From the NCBI GenBank assembly GCA_027579435.1, contig JANBPK010000739.1:62001-126000 (forward strand): a stretch of DNA of 64,000 nt, read 5' to 3'. The notes under the pieces are model-generated. The model did not search any database and was not told the DNA's origin. It saw only the letters and a program-made list of their open reading frames with translations. The stretch comes from Candolleomyces eurysporus (lineage: Eukaryota; Basidiomycota; Agaricomycetes; Agaricales; Psathyrellaceae). Position numbers and translations under genes: made by a program. Positions 1 to 10,901 of the stretch are shown piece by piece (positions within the stretch are counted from its first letter, which is position 1; each line of letters opens with the position of its first letter).

Positions 1-55
1 TAAATATTGAGATTCAGCTGCTCNTTTCCCGCGGATTANTGACNCTTGCATTCAG

Positions 56-1360
56 TCCTACGTGATGTTCGATCAGGTGTTCTGGAGAGCGATCTCNGGA
101 CAGATCAATCGCTGGAGAAGAAATCTTCTGCACTTGGGTCCGACCAGTTTGGACAGGATGGAACCGCACAAGATCCCCTTCCTCTACAACTTCAGTCCGA
201 CCGTTGTACCTCCACCTCTAGACTGGCCAGAATGGATTCGAGTCACAGGTAATTGCTNGACTTNTNTTANACAGTCCAGANGCTCACCTGTGACGTAGGC
301 TACTGGACCCTTGCTGATGCCGATGTCAGCTCGAAGAAATGGACTCCACCTGATTCTCTNGTCGAGTTTATTGACAAGGCTCATTCAGAGAACAAGAAGG
401 TCGTCTACATTGGATTTGGAAGTATTGTGGTGTCAGACCCGAAGACAATGACTCGCTGTGTTATCGACGCCGTCGTCCAAAGCGGGGTTTACGCCATTTT
501 ATCCAAGGGCTGGTCAGATCGACTGCACGTCAAAGTCGGAGAAGCGTCTGAACCTGAAGAACCGCTTCCATCGCAAATCTATCCCATCAATTCTGTTCCT
601 CATGACTGGTTGTTTAGACGAATAGATGCGGCATGCCACCATGGAGGAGCTGGTACGACTGGTGCGAGCTTGCGCGGTAAGCAGTGTTCAATCCCTTGCT
701 TTTCTTCACAATTCATGTCAACTTCCGNTACAGCTGGCATCCCAACGATAATTCGNCCTTTCTTTGGCGACCAATTCTTCTGGGCGGACAGGGTCGAAGC
801 TCTTGGAGTTGGTACTGGAGTTCGNAAACTCACCGTCTCCACTTTGAAGGATGCCTTGGTCAAGGCCACCACGGACCAGAAACAGGTAGACCGCGCCAGG
901 ATTTTAGGGGAGCAAATCAGAGGAGTACATTCTTTCACTCTTCCTATTTATGAACCTTTGCTAATNTATACTCAAGGAAAATGGTGTTGCAACTGCAATT
1001 GAGTCGATCTATAGGGATATGGAATANGCTCGTGCTTTGATTAAGAAAGCCCACGCCTCCGACATCGAAAGCGATGATGAAGGTCCTAACACAAAGAAGG
1101 ATCGATCCGTACCTCAATCTTCGCCTGGCTCTCCCTCTGGATACAGCTCGGGCGGTTCGGTGCAAGGAGCTCCTAGCGAAGACTGGAGTGTAATCTCTGA
1201 CCAAGATGATAGAAGGTCGTCCATTGGCTCTCAGACGAATGATGGGAAGAATAAACAAGATAAACGTAGGAGCTTTACCGCCGCTGTGCTTTCTGTCTTA
1301 CCCGACTCTCTTAATCCAGGCTCCCCACAACGCACAACGTCGCCTCTCCCTCCTACCTAA
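56..1360 (+). CDS. ATG26: Sterol 3-beta-glucosyltransferase, C-terminal part (5' end outside window)
   Basis: Transfers glucose from UDP-glucose to the 3-hydroxyl of sterols, giving steryl glucosides at membranes. Four exons are visible: 56-248, 299-676, 734-924 and 977-1360. Introns 249-298, 677-733 and 925-976 restore one frame. The GT1/GT28 nucleotide-sugar site is clear: [13 protein letters not shown] is spliced to AGIPTII, then [13 protein letters not shown]. Upstream, [10 protein letters not shown] joins YWTL across the first intron, as in Atg26-type enzymes. The last ~100 residues are a Ser/Asp-rich tail. An acceptor just before position 56 shows that earlier exons lie outside the window; the PH/GRAM regions of full Atg26 cannot be seen, so the symbol is a family assignment. 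Ns at several sites leave single residues undefined. Confidence 0.9.
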
Positions 1361-1518
1361 TGACCCTATACAGTGTTTTCCACCCCACACCCCATCTCTA
1401 TTTCCTTGGTTCCCAATTTGACGATCTNGATGTTCCATTTATTTGTAGACTACTAGGATGCTAGACCGATTCACGTTTGTACAGCTATNCTGGGCTTTNT
1501 AGAATACTAAACTTCTGA

Positions 1519-3103
1519 CTATTGGTAATGCTCATCGAACACTTTCTTGCTAAACTGGCCGAATGTCATNGAGGGNGAAAGNTGCTGNTCGGTGTTGGGC
1601 TGCATGAACAGAGCGAACGTTTCTCGGGAGACATTCAGAGCGTCTGCACTGGGAACCACGCGAACGCAGTGGGGAGTNGCACGTAGCTTGCCNCCTGTCG
1701 CGATTTCGAGGGCTTCGCCTGTTTGGAATGCCAGGCAGTCTACAGGGATGGAAACCTTTGTCAACTCTCCTCCTCGCGTGCGGATGTAGAGCCCTGCTTT
1801 GGGTGATGGGGAAGGGACGACGATGGGCTCGCCTTGGCCTGTGTTCTTCAGGAATAAGGCCTGGAGAAGAAGAAATAAGCCGTCGTTTTTTGCAATGGAC
1901 GGATTATGAACTGACCGAGCAGAGTCCCGTAAGGAGAGAGTGATCCAAATGGAAGCCGCACCAGCTGTCGACGGGTTGGTCTTCGCTGTCGAGCTCAGCA
2001 TCGTCTCCTGCTTCGGCAGGTGGGAAGTAGTGTAGAAGCCTCGCTTTGGTAGTTTGACCGCCAGCAATCAAGTCCGGTAAGGACAAGCTGGAGTCGGAGA
2101 ATTGAGAAAGGGCTATCAGAAGAAAGATGTGTTGGAATGCGGTGGGTTGTGGAGTGTCTGAGGCTCGTACCGAACGGTTGGCAGGCGACTGCTAACTCGC
2201 ATCCCACTTTGAAGATGAANCTTCAGANAACTNGGTNAATTCTTCGNTTATTGTGTATGAGGCTTTATTACCTTCCCAGGTCCTTGAAGGCCTCTTCAAA
2301 GTCTGGNACGCCGACCTCGTCTTTGGTAGGCCCTANCCAATTGNAGCNTCAGAGTTGTTCNATCCCAGATATTGGCAGCTCTTACAGATATTTTCCCCAT
2401 AATATTCAGGGAANTGTTGCTGTTCTTCGGCTTTCACAGTCGGCTTATCTACAATTGGGTTGGCGTAATAGGAGCCCTTGAGGGTATCTANATCGGTGTC
2501 ANACTCTGCTTCAAAACCTCAGCATCCCAAATACAAAGCANACCTGGCTTTCCATTCATGATTTCCTANGAGAATTCAAGGCTTCAGCATGAGCGGGATC
2601 GGACNANTCAAGTAGGGTTTTCAATACCTTGCCATGAGACCACCCAAAGCTGNACGATCNTTTCATNNCAACGTCAAGAGAAANGGAAGAAGTCCTTCTT
2701 TACTCACCTGTACTTGCTACTTGCATCGACATATTTCTCTCGAGCATTTGGATCCAGGGTGGCGAATTTGTACGCCAATTTCAAGAGACGTTCGCGATAT
2801 CGAATATACTCTTCAGGCAAATCCTTGACGATAATNATTCCCAAGGAATCAGGCTGAGAACCGAAGGCTTTCTCTGNATGTTCAAGTTCAATGAATAAGG
2901 AGGAACTTGNGATATCCTGGTNGCAAGNACNCACCGATNGACGGAGTCAAGAGTTGGGGAGACGACTTNAAATCGTTGTACGAGATGGACACTGCGCCAT
3001 CGTTAGTCAAAGTAACTGGCAATTGGTTCTGTAACAGGGATAAAGCTTCATGTGAGATGGTCNTGGTAGCAAGTAACTCNNGGCTTACGTCTGGCACTGG
3101 CAT
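1519..3103 (-). CDS. Clavaminate-synthase-like 2-oxoglutarate/Fe(II) oxygenase
   Basis: A non-heme Fe(II)/2-oxoglutarate oxygenase-like protein; the substrate is unknown. The start is ATG at 3103 (MPVPDVS...). Exons are small, with introns including one of ~80 nt after SSPQLLTPSI and 1861-1915. Reading in order: AFGSQPDSLG, IIVKDLPEEY, FGWSHGK, EIMNGKPDTLKGSYYANP, KDEVGVPDFEEAFKDLG, VGCELAVACQPF, SLPDLIAGGQTTKARLLHYF, CGFHLDHSLLTGL, GLYIRTRGGE, TPHCVR and VSRETFALFMQP. HLD and the later TPH are the likely metal His-x-Asp...His triad, and the Arg of VSRE the likely 2-oxoglutarate ligand. Agaricomycetes have many such proteins annotated only by similarity to clavaminate synthase. Many Ns fall in 2216-3120, so internal exon edges are approximate. 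It is divergent from ATP11 across ~280 bp. Confidence 0.85.
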
Positions 3104-3383
3104 CCTAGTCAATTNCTCGNTGGTGGGTCAGGAAAGAGAAGGGTGGTGTCAATCGCGAAGCCCNCCATATGCTATATCTAAATTGGCTTGTCCAAGTCCA
3201 TGTGCCACCATGTCTTGACACATATGCTACAGCTGCCGTACGCACTAGGGCATCAGGAGCTGAAGATCACTTGTTGAGGAAGGTCAATTATCCCCTTTTG
3301 TGATGCATTTCTGGCGCGTCCCGAAGCGCCAGCTCTGAGCTCTTCTTTCTANCCCGTTTCCACTCTGCCCAGTGCTTCTCGCC

Positions 3384-4597
3384 ATGTATCGACACCTCCT
3401 TCGAAATGTATCTGCCAGAACCATCCCTCGACACCCTGCTGTTCAATCCACTTGGAAGAGAGTTGGCCTNGTCCGGGGTATNCAAACCAACNTGGACNCN
3501 AAGTATGCTGAAAAGCTGCAACAACGGGCGAAAGAGTGAGAAGTTCAATNGTATCCATATACCCAAAAATGTGACTTTCTTACAGGTAAACATCTATGAT
3601 TCGAAATGATTAGGNCAGGGCTCTCCGTGGAAGAACTGAGGGCAAAGGCAAAGGACGAAGCCGCNAAGAAGAAAGCGGAAGAGAGAAAGGCGTTGGAGGC
3701 NACNTTGCCTACGANGGAGACACAGTCGACTGAAACCTCCTCGTCTTCGACGACCCAAAAAGCCAGNGGTCAGGCTCCTAAAGAGCGGAAAGACAGCTCA
3801 CCGGTGAAGGTGCGTTGGTTGNCAGTGTACACCNGGAAGGCCGCTTACAAGCTTACTATCTATGCCAGCCTCTGTCAAATATTTTGAACGTTGAGCGTGT
3901 CTTAAGCTTCCCCCATACTGCTGAGCAGATAGGCGCACTCTGGACCGCATACCACGCCGCCAGCTCTGGTGGTACTGGACGGGGCTTTGTCTGCGCCAGC
4001 GTCCCATTGGATCTCTACAAGAAAATGGAAGGGGTCTCTCAACAATACCCAGCTTTCGTTGTCCCTCTAGCTCGTCCCCGACCTGCTGGNGCGGAACCAC
4101 CAAAGGAAGGCGAATCCGACACGGCGTACGAATTCTACTTNATGCAATGGTCTTTCCANGAGAAACCTCCCGTTCCGAAATCTGACCAGAGCAACCCGTT
4201 CGATATCCCTTCCTCCGCATCGTCCACAAACCCACCTTTGGCCACGGTCCTCTTCACCCCCCTTCAAGAGTTCAAATCACGGCAGACGTTCGCAACTCCG
4301 TACCTCATCACGACGTTCTACACCGACCTCGCCACCACACACGGGACAGTACTTATGCGGGGAGAGATAACACCCTCCGCTGCCAGCGCAAACGTCGAAG
4401 CGGCGCCCGACCGTTATCTCCTGAGCCAAGAGGACGCCCAGATGCTCGTGATGATGCTGCAGAGGTTTTATTTATGGAATGTTGAAGGCAACGGGGATGC
4501 GGAGGCGAGTCCGTCAAAGGTGCTCCAGACCTTCCACGAAAAGCCAGAGTATTTCAAATGGGAAAACCTCGTCAAGGCCTCGACTCTGACTGCTTGA
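3384..4597 (+). CDS. ATP11: ATP11, mitochondrial F1-ATPase assembly chaperone
   Basis: Matrix chaperone that binds free F1 beta subunit during assembly of ATP synthase. Exons 3384-3535, 3614-3809 and 3869-4597 give 358 residues. The start MYRHLLRNVSARTIPRHP is a basic, Arg-rich presequence without acidic residues. Then come KYAEKLQQRAKE, GLSVEELRAKAKDEA, a charged Lys/Glu and Ser linker, and the conserved core with PLSNILNVERVL, HTAEQIGALWTAYH and GRGFVCASVP. The C-terminus carries LLSQEDAQMLVMMLQRFY, ending WENLVKASTLTA. Length and motif order fit ATPAF1/Atp11. It is convergent with the NAD(P)-binding gene downstream. Confidence 0.93.
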
Positions 4598-4761
4598 ACA
4601 AAAGCATTGNTAATAGCATAGACTCTAGAGATACCGTGTAGACTAGGTATATAATAGCTATTACTCGAAGATCTATGGGATACTAATAAGATGGTGGCGG
4701 GTGTCATATGAAAAATNCTACATATCATGAGATAGGACGGAAACCGGAAATTTTACGCTGC

Positions 4762-5421
4762 TCATGGCGACGAAATCAAAGGACGCATTCTGATCCATTC
4801 ACGCTTCTCAACCTCCCCCAACACGAACGCTGCAAANGCCTTGCGAGACAGCCTAGTTCCGACCTTTCCATCTCCCGTATACCCTGCCACAGTTGCGGTC
4901 GAATCCTTGTTCGTCAGAATCGGCACCCGGACGATGGTCCAGTCTATCCCATCACCATTCTCTTTGACGGTCTCCCCGATGGCAACGACATCTGCGTAGG
5001 CACTGGGTGCGAATGTGGCGACGCCCTTGATCAGAGCGGCGTACGCCCAGCTGAATTTGTCGTTGGGATCCTTGATAGACGCAGTGCCCAGCAGGATGAG
5101 CCGCTTGACACCATGCTTCTTCATGCCCAGCAAAAGGTCCTGGTATGCCTTTGCGAGGGGAGTTCCAGCCGGGTGGCCTGCACTGGGTCCGAGCGAGGAC
5201 AGCACGACGTCCACGCCTTCAAGAGCCTTCCCGAGGGCATCCTGGTCGGTCAGCTGGCCTTGGATAACGATGATGGACTCGTTGGATGACAGGTCCTCTG
5301 GCAGCTTCTCTGGGGACCGAGCGTACACGATGATCGTACATTGCTTGTAGGTTTGCAGTGCCTCGCGGATGAGGAGGACTCCGCAAGCACCAGTGGCCCC
5401 GAGAATGAGAAGGCGCGGCAT
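4762..5421 (-). CDS. NAD(P)H-binding Rossmann-fold protein (NmrA/SDR-like)
   Basis: A single-exon gene of 219 residues with an N-terminal dinucleotide-binding motif, LLILGATGACGVLL (GATGxxG type). This is followed by DVVLSSLGPSAG and VKRLILLGTASI, typical of the atypical short-chain dehydrogenase NAD(P)H-binding family. The reaction is unknown; relatives include flavin reductases and redox-sensing NmrA-like proteins. No Tyr-x-x-x-Lys catalytic pair is obvious, so a sensor or reductase role are both possible. It lies 147 bp downstream of the lipoyl-pathway gene on the same strand, with no sign of functional coupling. Confidence 0.85.
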   Translation of the reverse strand: MPRLLILGATGACGVLLIREALQTYKQCTIIVYARSPEKLPEDLSSNESIIVIQGQLTDQDALGKALEGVDVVLSSLGPSAGHPAGTPLAKAYQDLLLGMKKHGVKRLILLGTASIKDPNDKFSWAYAALIKGVATFAPSAYADVVAIGETVKENGDGIDWTIVRVPILTNKDSTATVAGYTGDGKVGTRLSRKXFAAFVLGEVEKREWIRMRPLISSP

Positions 5422-5568
5422 TGAGGCTGGTCAAAAGGTTGGAACGACGTCGACTAACTTTAGCCCCTGGGACGGCGGCATCACAAATTTAAATAGTTTA
5501 ACACGGTCGAAAATCACGGATGTAGATAGGCTAGCTGGCTCGAGTCTACATTACAACTGTCTACAACG

Positions 5569-6345
5569 TCATTTGAGAGGAGCCTTGGCGCTTGGAGCCA
5601 TCTCCAATGCCTCCTGTTCGAGGGCAAGGATCGCCTCGGTTGTTGAATTGGCTTGGCTCAGATCCAACGGGAGCATTTCCCGTTCGTACAGGCGCCCGAA
5701 ACGCTGCACAAGACCCGGAATTTCGTCTTCGACAGTGACGGTCTTGCCTGTCGCGCTTTCGATGCTCCCTGCCTTCACGTCATCGAGGCCACATGCGACT
5801 ATTTGGTCGAACCAGGCGCGCGGCTCGTGGGTCACGTTCATTGCGAAGCCATGCGAGGTGAGTCGGTGGCGGACCTGTACGCCTATGCTGGCAATCTTGG
5901 TGCGCGGATCGAGGAAGACACCCGTGTGCTCAGAGGGCGAGAGGGTTAGGCCATGGGCTTCCTTGAGATGGAGCTCGAGGGTCTTTTGCATGCGGCAAAC
6001 GTAGTCCCGGGTGCCCATGATCGGGCTGTACCGGGAAAGGTCGAGAAGAGGGTAGCCGACGATCTGGCCGGGGCCATGGTAGGTAAGCTGGCCACCTCTG
6101 GAGGATGCGACAAAGTCGGCACCGAGGGCGGTGAGGCGGATGCGCTCCGAGTCGAGCTCTGGGTCTGTCTGGCGGCGGCCTGCGGTGTAGACAGGNCGGT
6201 GCTGGAGGAGGAGGAGGAGGTCTTTGTGCTCGGCGGACTTTCGGAGCTGGAGCTGGAGACGATGGAGAGTGTCCTGGAGATTCCAGGCGGGGAGATAGGG
6301 CAACGGGGGACGGAAAAAGTGGTAGAACACGGGAGGGAGAGCCAT
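5569..6345 (-). CDS. LIP2: Mitochondrial octanoyltransferase (LipB type)
   Basis: Transfers octanoate from acyl carrier protein to the lipoyl domain of target enzymes, the first step of protein lipoylation. Single exon, 258 residues. The LipB signature RGGQLTYHGPGQ sits at residues 83-94. The catalytic Lys-Cys pair is visible as K150 in TKIASIGVQ and C185 in IVACGLDD. The HRPVYTAGRR-type motif near residue 50 contains one N codon. The N-terminus (MALPPVFYHFFRPPL) lacks acidic residues but is weak as a presequence. It is divergent from the ammonium transporter over 270 bp, so the GATA-rich spacer could serve either gene. Confidence 0.93.
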   Translation of the reverse strand: MALPPVFYHFFRPPLPYLPAWNLQDTLHRLQLQLRKSAEHKDLLLLLQHXPVYTAGRRQTDPELDSERIRLTALGADFVASSRGGQLTYHGPGQIVGYPLLDLSRYSPIMGTRDYVCRMQKTLELHLKEAHGLTLSPSEHTGVFLDPRTKIASIGVQVRHRLTSHGFAMNVTHEPRAWFDQIVACGLDDVKAGSIESATGKTVTVEDEIPGLVQRFGRLYEREMLPLDLSQANSTTEAILALEQEALEMAPSAKAPLK

Positions 6346-6615
6346 ATGTCCGGATTAGGGAGGAAGACTNGCGTTTGATCGGCCGAGGGCGGGAANTTNA
6401 AATTGATCAATGCTTCCGTTGCTTATCTCTGGGATGTGCGATAGGAGAATTGACTGACAGGCTGCGGACAGGTCGCGCCGCCTCGAATTTTNGGCCTTAT
6501 CTTTNGCTTGACGTCACATGCTTCNCCCCGCAAAGATAAGGCTAANCTTATTTATAGTCCTNCTACATTTTTTTNCGGTTCANCACTCAAGTCCAGTCTT
6601 TCCTCAACGTTCGCN
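6346..6615. promoter_or_regulatory. Divergent promoter with GATA-factor sites, a CRE and a TATA-like box
   Basis: This spacer between the octanoyltransferase and the ammonium transporter contains three copies of GATAAG: CTTATC at 6422-6427 and 6496-6501 (minus-strand GATAAG) and GATAAG at 6535-6540. A perfect CRE palindrome TGACGTCA lies at 6509-6516, and TATTTATAG at 6549-6557, about 60 bp before the transporter ATG. In fungi GATA zinc-finger factors of the AreA/Gln3 type switch on ammonium transporters when nitrogen is poor, so the sites suit the + strand gene. Function is inferred; the motifs are read directly. Confidence 0.6.
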
Positions 6616-8438
6616 ATGAGTGAGTCGTTTGTCGCTGTNCANCAGTCCTCGTCCTGACCACCGTTTTTTGCAGGCGACTCACAGCCACAGTTAGTCTCCA
6701 GCCGTGCTCNTCCAGCANGCCATTTCTCACCGTTTCTCTGCTAGAAATGTCTATGACCGGGGAGACCTCTCCTTCATCATCGTCGCTGGCGCCATGGTCT
6801 TCTTCATGGTGCCCGGACTTGGTCAGTNCACCTTCTCTGCAGCGTCACACACGNGCTGACTNCCACCCAGCATTTTTGTACTCNGGTTTGTCACGTCGCA
6901 AGAACGCGTTGTCCATGATTTGGGCCGTCGCGGCTGCGAATGGTGTCGTCATCTTCCAGTGGTANTTCTGGGGTTATTCCCTTGCGTTCTCCACCACCGC
7001 GGACAACGGNTTCATTGGAAATCTCAGCAACATCGGTCTCCGAAAGGTNCTNGACAATCCGTCCCCCGGCTCGCCTCTCCTGCCAGACATCCTCTACAGT
7101 TTCTTCCAGATGGAATTCGGCTGNGTNACCGCTGCCATCTTGATGGGTGGTCTCGCCGAGCGTGGCCGTGTCCTCCCCGGCATGGTCTTCATCTTCCTCT
7201 GGATGACCCTCGTATACTGCCCCNTGGCCTGCTGGGTATGGGCTAGCCACGGTTGGGCCTTTGAATGGGGCGTTTTGGACTTTGCCGGTGCGTCTGTTCT
7301 AAAAATAGAGTCGATCATCCGAGCTCACGGAAGTAATTATTTGCAGGTGGAGGTCCTGTCGAAATCGGAAGCGGAGTCGGTGGACTTGCATTCTCTTGGG
7401 TCCTTGGCAGGCGTGGCGAGCGTCAACTCATCAACTTCNGACCTCACAATGTCGCCCTCGTCTACCTTGGCAGTAAGTCCNTGTCCTATANNCCAATGAT
7501 CAACTTGCTCACTTCTTGTTTTCAGCTGCTATGCTCTGGTTCGGATGGATCGGTTTCAACGGCGGAAGCGCATTCGGTGCNAATGTNCGTGCTATCGTTG
7601 CCATCTGGAACACCATGATTGCAGGTGCCCTTGCCGGTCTTGTCTGGTGTGCTCTCGACTTCCGATATGAACGTCGCTGGAGTATGGTTGGTCTTTGCTC
7701 TGGAACCATTGCTGGTTTGGTCGCTGCCACTCCTTCGTCTGGTTACGTGCACCCATGGGGTTCCGTCGTCATTGGTGTCCTCTCTGGTGCNCTTTGTAAC
7801 TTTGCCACCAANAGTACGCTNTCCCGTNCTCAAATCAGCTTCAGTTTATTNACCTTTGCCTCTAGTCAAGTACCTCATCCGTATCGACGACGCTCTCGAT
7901 CTGTTCGCTGAGCACGCTGTCGGTGGTATCGTCGGTTTGATCATGAACGCCTTCTTCGCTTCGACCAANATCATTGCCATGGATGGTGTCAACGTCGGCA
8001 TCGAGGCCGGCTGGGTCGACAAGAACTGGAAAGCACTCTACAAGCAAGTCGCCTACGTCGCCGCCACCTGCGCGTACACCTTCGTCGTCACTGCCCTNAT
8101 TGCCAAGGGTGTCGATATGGTCCCTGGACTCAAGCTCAGGACCTCTCCGGAAGGCGAGATCATCGGTATCGATGAGACTGATGTACGTTGTCCATTCCAT
8201 CTTCCCTCGTGCCTGTTTTTTGACACTTCTGCACCACTAGATCGGTGAATTTGCAAGCGACTACATCGAACTCCGCCGTGAAGTNCACGATTCATTCGGG
8301 TCATCAAGTAAATTGGTAGCAGCTGGTGACCGCCATGGGGTCAACGATCTCGAGCTCGGGAAACACCATAACGGNACAGCACCACCGTCTGACGTCGTGA
8401 ATGAAAAAGCAGAGAGTGGCGTAGCGCCCAATAATTAA
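6616..8438 (+). CDS. Ammonium transporter (Amt/Mep family)
   Basis: Plasma-membrane ammonium permease with about 11 membrane helices. Exons are 6616-6619, 6674-6689, 6745-6821, 6871-7287, 7347-7472, 7526-7813, 7866-8182 and 8241-8438: 1443 nt, 480 residues. The start MSDSQPQ is followed by VYDRGDLSFIIVAGAMVFFM, FLYSGLSRRKNALSMIW, VFIFLWMTLVYCP, WGVLDFAGGGPVEI, ALVYLGTAMLWFGWIGFNGGS, SGYVHPWGS and LIRIDDALDLFAEHAVGGIV. FDFAGG-type, GWIGFNGGS and DDALDLFAEHAVGG are Amt hallmarks, with the pore His of AEHAVGG present. The C-terminal cytosolic tail carries EFASDYIELRREV. The first coding exon is only 4 nt (ATGA). Whether it is a Mep2-like transceptor cannot be told from sequence. Confidence 0.93.
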
Positions 8439-8727
8439 AACCATCCCACTAACTCACTCGTTCATTTCACATCCTATGATATATTACATCGGTTACCCGG
8501 TCACCATTCNCATTCACGTTTTAGTTGCCTAAACTTAATGTTGTACTTTTGGTCGCTCGCTCTTGTTTTCGGGATTCGTTCTCCTTGGTTATCCCTTACT
8601 GTACTGTAATTCGTCGGCCTTGTATACTTTGCATCTCTCATACATTGGGAAATAGATATCCAGCATTANCACTAATCAACCGACTAAATCAACTATAAGA
8701 TCAACTTTGGCTTTAGGCTTNCAGGCT

Positions 8728-10717
8728 TCAGCAATCCCAGCCATAAACCGAATCCTCAGGCTCGCGTGACGGTTCCTGCGAGGCTCCCAATTCGATTCTC
8801 AGCCCACAGATCCCAGAACGGAACTGTTCGTTGAGAAGCAGATCNGCCACGTTCCGAGAAGAGATTGTTTCCGTTTCCATCGTGGAGATGAACCTGCGGG
8901 GGTGGCGTCAAGATAGACCATTCCAGGAAAAAAAANGCCTCGAGAGATAAGGCAANCGTACGGTTCGAAGGAATTCACGTAATACAGTCCCTGATCAAGT
9001 TTTACCGGAGGAAACGAGGACGTCGGCGGAAGCTTTGGATAAGCTTTCCACTGTGTGAATTGTGGAATTGTGTTGAAGATAAGGAGTGGTCAGCGGTCGG
9101 TTCAGTCAGTTAGTCAAATAATGATGATGATAATGATAATGTCGTGTGCAGCGGCGTTCAGGTCGTCAGCTCTCTATTCATTGAATTNNAAAGGGTGCTG
9201 ATAACACTTACCTCCTTGCGATGAACCCAGCCAACGGCTCCAGGGAAAACGCCGTCCAGCCACTCGTCCGATAGGGGTTTTTTGGAGAAGATCTTGACCG
9301 CCCATTCNCCTGGTCGTGTAGTTCCGTGATAGCTCAACGANTTAAATTCAGGTTCGTTTCCGCCGTTTCGCGCGTTGGCACGGGATGTCAGAATCATTTG
9401 AGGGACCTTGGAGCCTTCAGGGAGCCCGAAATACGACGGGCTGGGCGAGGAGGCGTTGGTCGAGAGGAGGGTGACATGGAGGTTGACGTATGGCTGAGGA
9501 GGGATTTGGTCGGCGACGGACTGGGGGACGGTGATCGACGTTTGGTGGAACGGCGCAGCGATAACNACAGCCTGGTACGTGTGAGAACCTCGTGCGCTCT
9601 TCACTATCCATTGGTGGCCTTTAGGGGTGATACTTGTGACCTATAAAGTGTAACTAAATTGAAGCGGCAGCACAGCAAAGATNGCAACACTCACTGGGGT
9701 GTTCAAGAAGACTTCGGCCTTTGANCGCTTGAGGAATTGTTCGAAGAGTTGGAAGTTCCCTCCGGCCACACCAGCAGCATTTTCAGCGGCCATGGAGCAA
9801 GCACCCTCCAAGGCGTGAATGGTATCAGCATCNTGTGCGTAGTTCACTCGGGTAGCAGCTTCTACAATTTCTGAGATGTAGTTGGGAGAGACACCCTTCG
9901 AAAGAAGGTACTCTGACGTCGTGCTGGAAACCATGTCGCTAAAGCCCAGTGCAGAGTTGACATCCTCNACTTTTTCCCATCGAGGAGTATCTTTGGTATA
10001 CAGAGACAAGTATGTTGCAATCATGGACTTGACACTGGAAGAGAAATGAGATGCTGTACTTGATATGTACAGGGTACCACTCACGCAGCCTCGGTCCTTC
10101 GTGGGGCATTCAAACCATAGCGCCAAAGGACCTTCAGAGTGTCCCACCANCCTCCATTAAACTGAANTATTTTTTTNAACCTTNAGTTCCAAAGACTCGA
10201 AAAGGGTCACTTACGCTCAGCAAGAACNNTTGCCCATCCCAAATGCCAGTCTCGTAGTCTTCTTCGCGGAAGTCACGACGCGTCAAATTAAACTCNTCAG
10301 TCGCCCTCCATAANTTCTTGTTAGCCTTGACGAAGATTGAGGCTCCNAGCTCCAGCTCTCGCAAGCTAGGGTCGTCATATGGGTAAACGGTGGTACTTCC
10401 TGTTTGGNGTGTTTAGAAATAGCGCCCGGTGAATATGCAGTTCGAATCGTTCACTNACGTCCCCCAATGTAACCCTCCTTGTCGTATACGTCAATAGCCA
10501 CTCCAAGCCCGAAGCGTTCNTTCGCTTTGGAGATCCAAAAGGCTGCCGAGCTGCCACCTGCCCCCGCTCCGATGATTGCAACTCGGGGGAGGACTGTGGG
10601 TGTCTCTTCCTGGACAGAGCTCAGGACCGTCTTGGACTTGAAGAAATTAGGGAGCTCAAAGGGAAGCTGGATTGCCAGTGCGCCNGGAAGGAGGCACAGG
10701 AGTACTGCGCNCTTCAT
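8728..10717 (-). CDS. Prenylcysteine oxidase (prenylcysteine lyase family)
   Basis: FAD-dependent thioether oxidase that cleaves farnesyl- or geranylgeranyl-cysteine from degraded prenylated proteins, in a lysosome/vacuole-type compartment. The N-terminus is a signal peptide (hydrophobic stretch ending ALAIQLPFEL). The Rossmann FAD motif AIIGAGAGGSSAAFW follows at about residues 50-62, then YDKEGYIGGR. Later segments are DDPSLRELELGASIF, LWRYGL, VKSMIATYLSLYTKDTPRW, ALGFSDMVSSTTSEYL, ALEGACSMAAENAAGVAGGN and YHGTTRPXEWAVKIFSKKPL. The C-terminal exons give LDQGLYYVNSFEPFISTMET and end YGWDC. One intron (near 9060-9215) contains a short ATG/ATA microsatellite. It is divergent from the F-box gene, 184 bp between start codons. 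Confidence 0.9.
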
Positions 10718-10901
10718 GGTTGTAGGTGTGTATGGTGGTCGTCAACGTGCAGGTCGAGAAGGCCTCGAGCCTGTTGTGTGTNCGCTCAGATCAAGTGCAC
10801 AGCCACACGGGCACTTTGTTACTAACTATGTACTAATATCANTGTCCGCTGCGGTGGGTCCTTCGTCCACCTTCCTGACTACCATCTCCCTCCGGTTCGC
10901 C

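Noticed and set aside
9120..9141. ATG/ATA microsatellite as a regulatory element
   Set aside because: It lies inside an intron of the prenylcysteine oxidase gene and is short enough to be ordinary slippage sequence.
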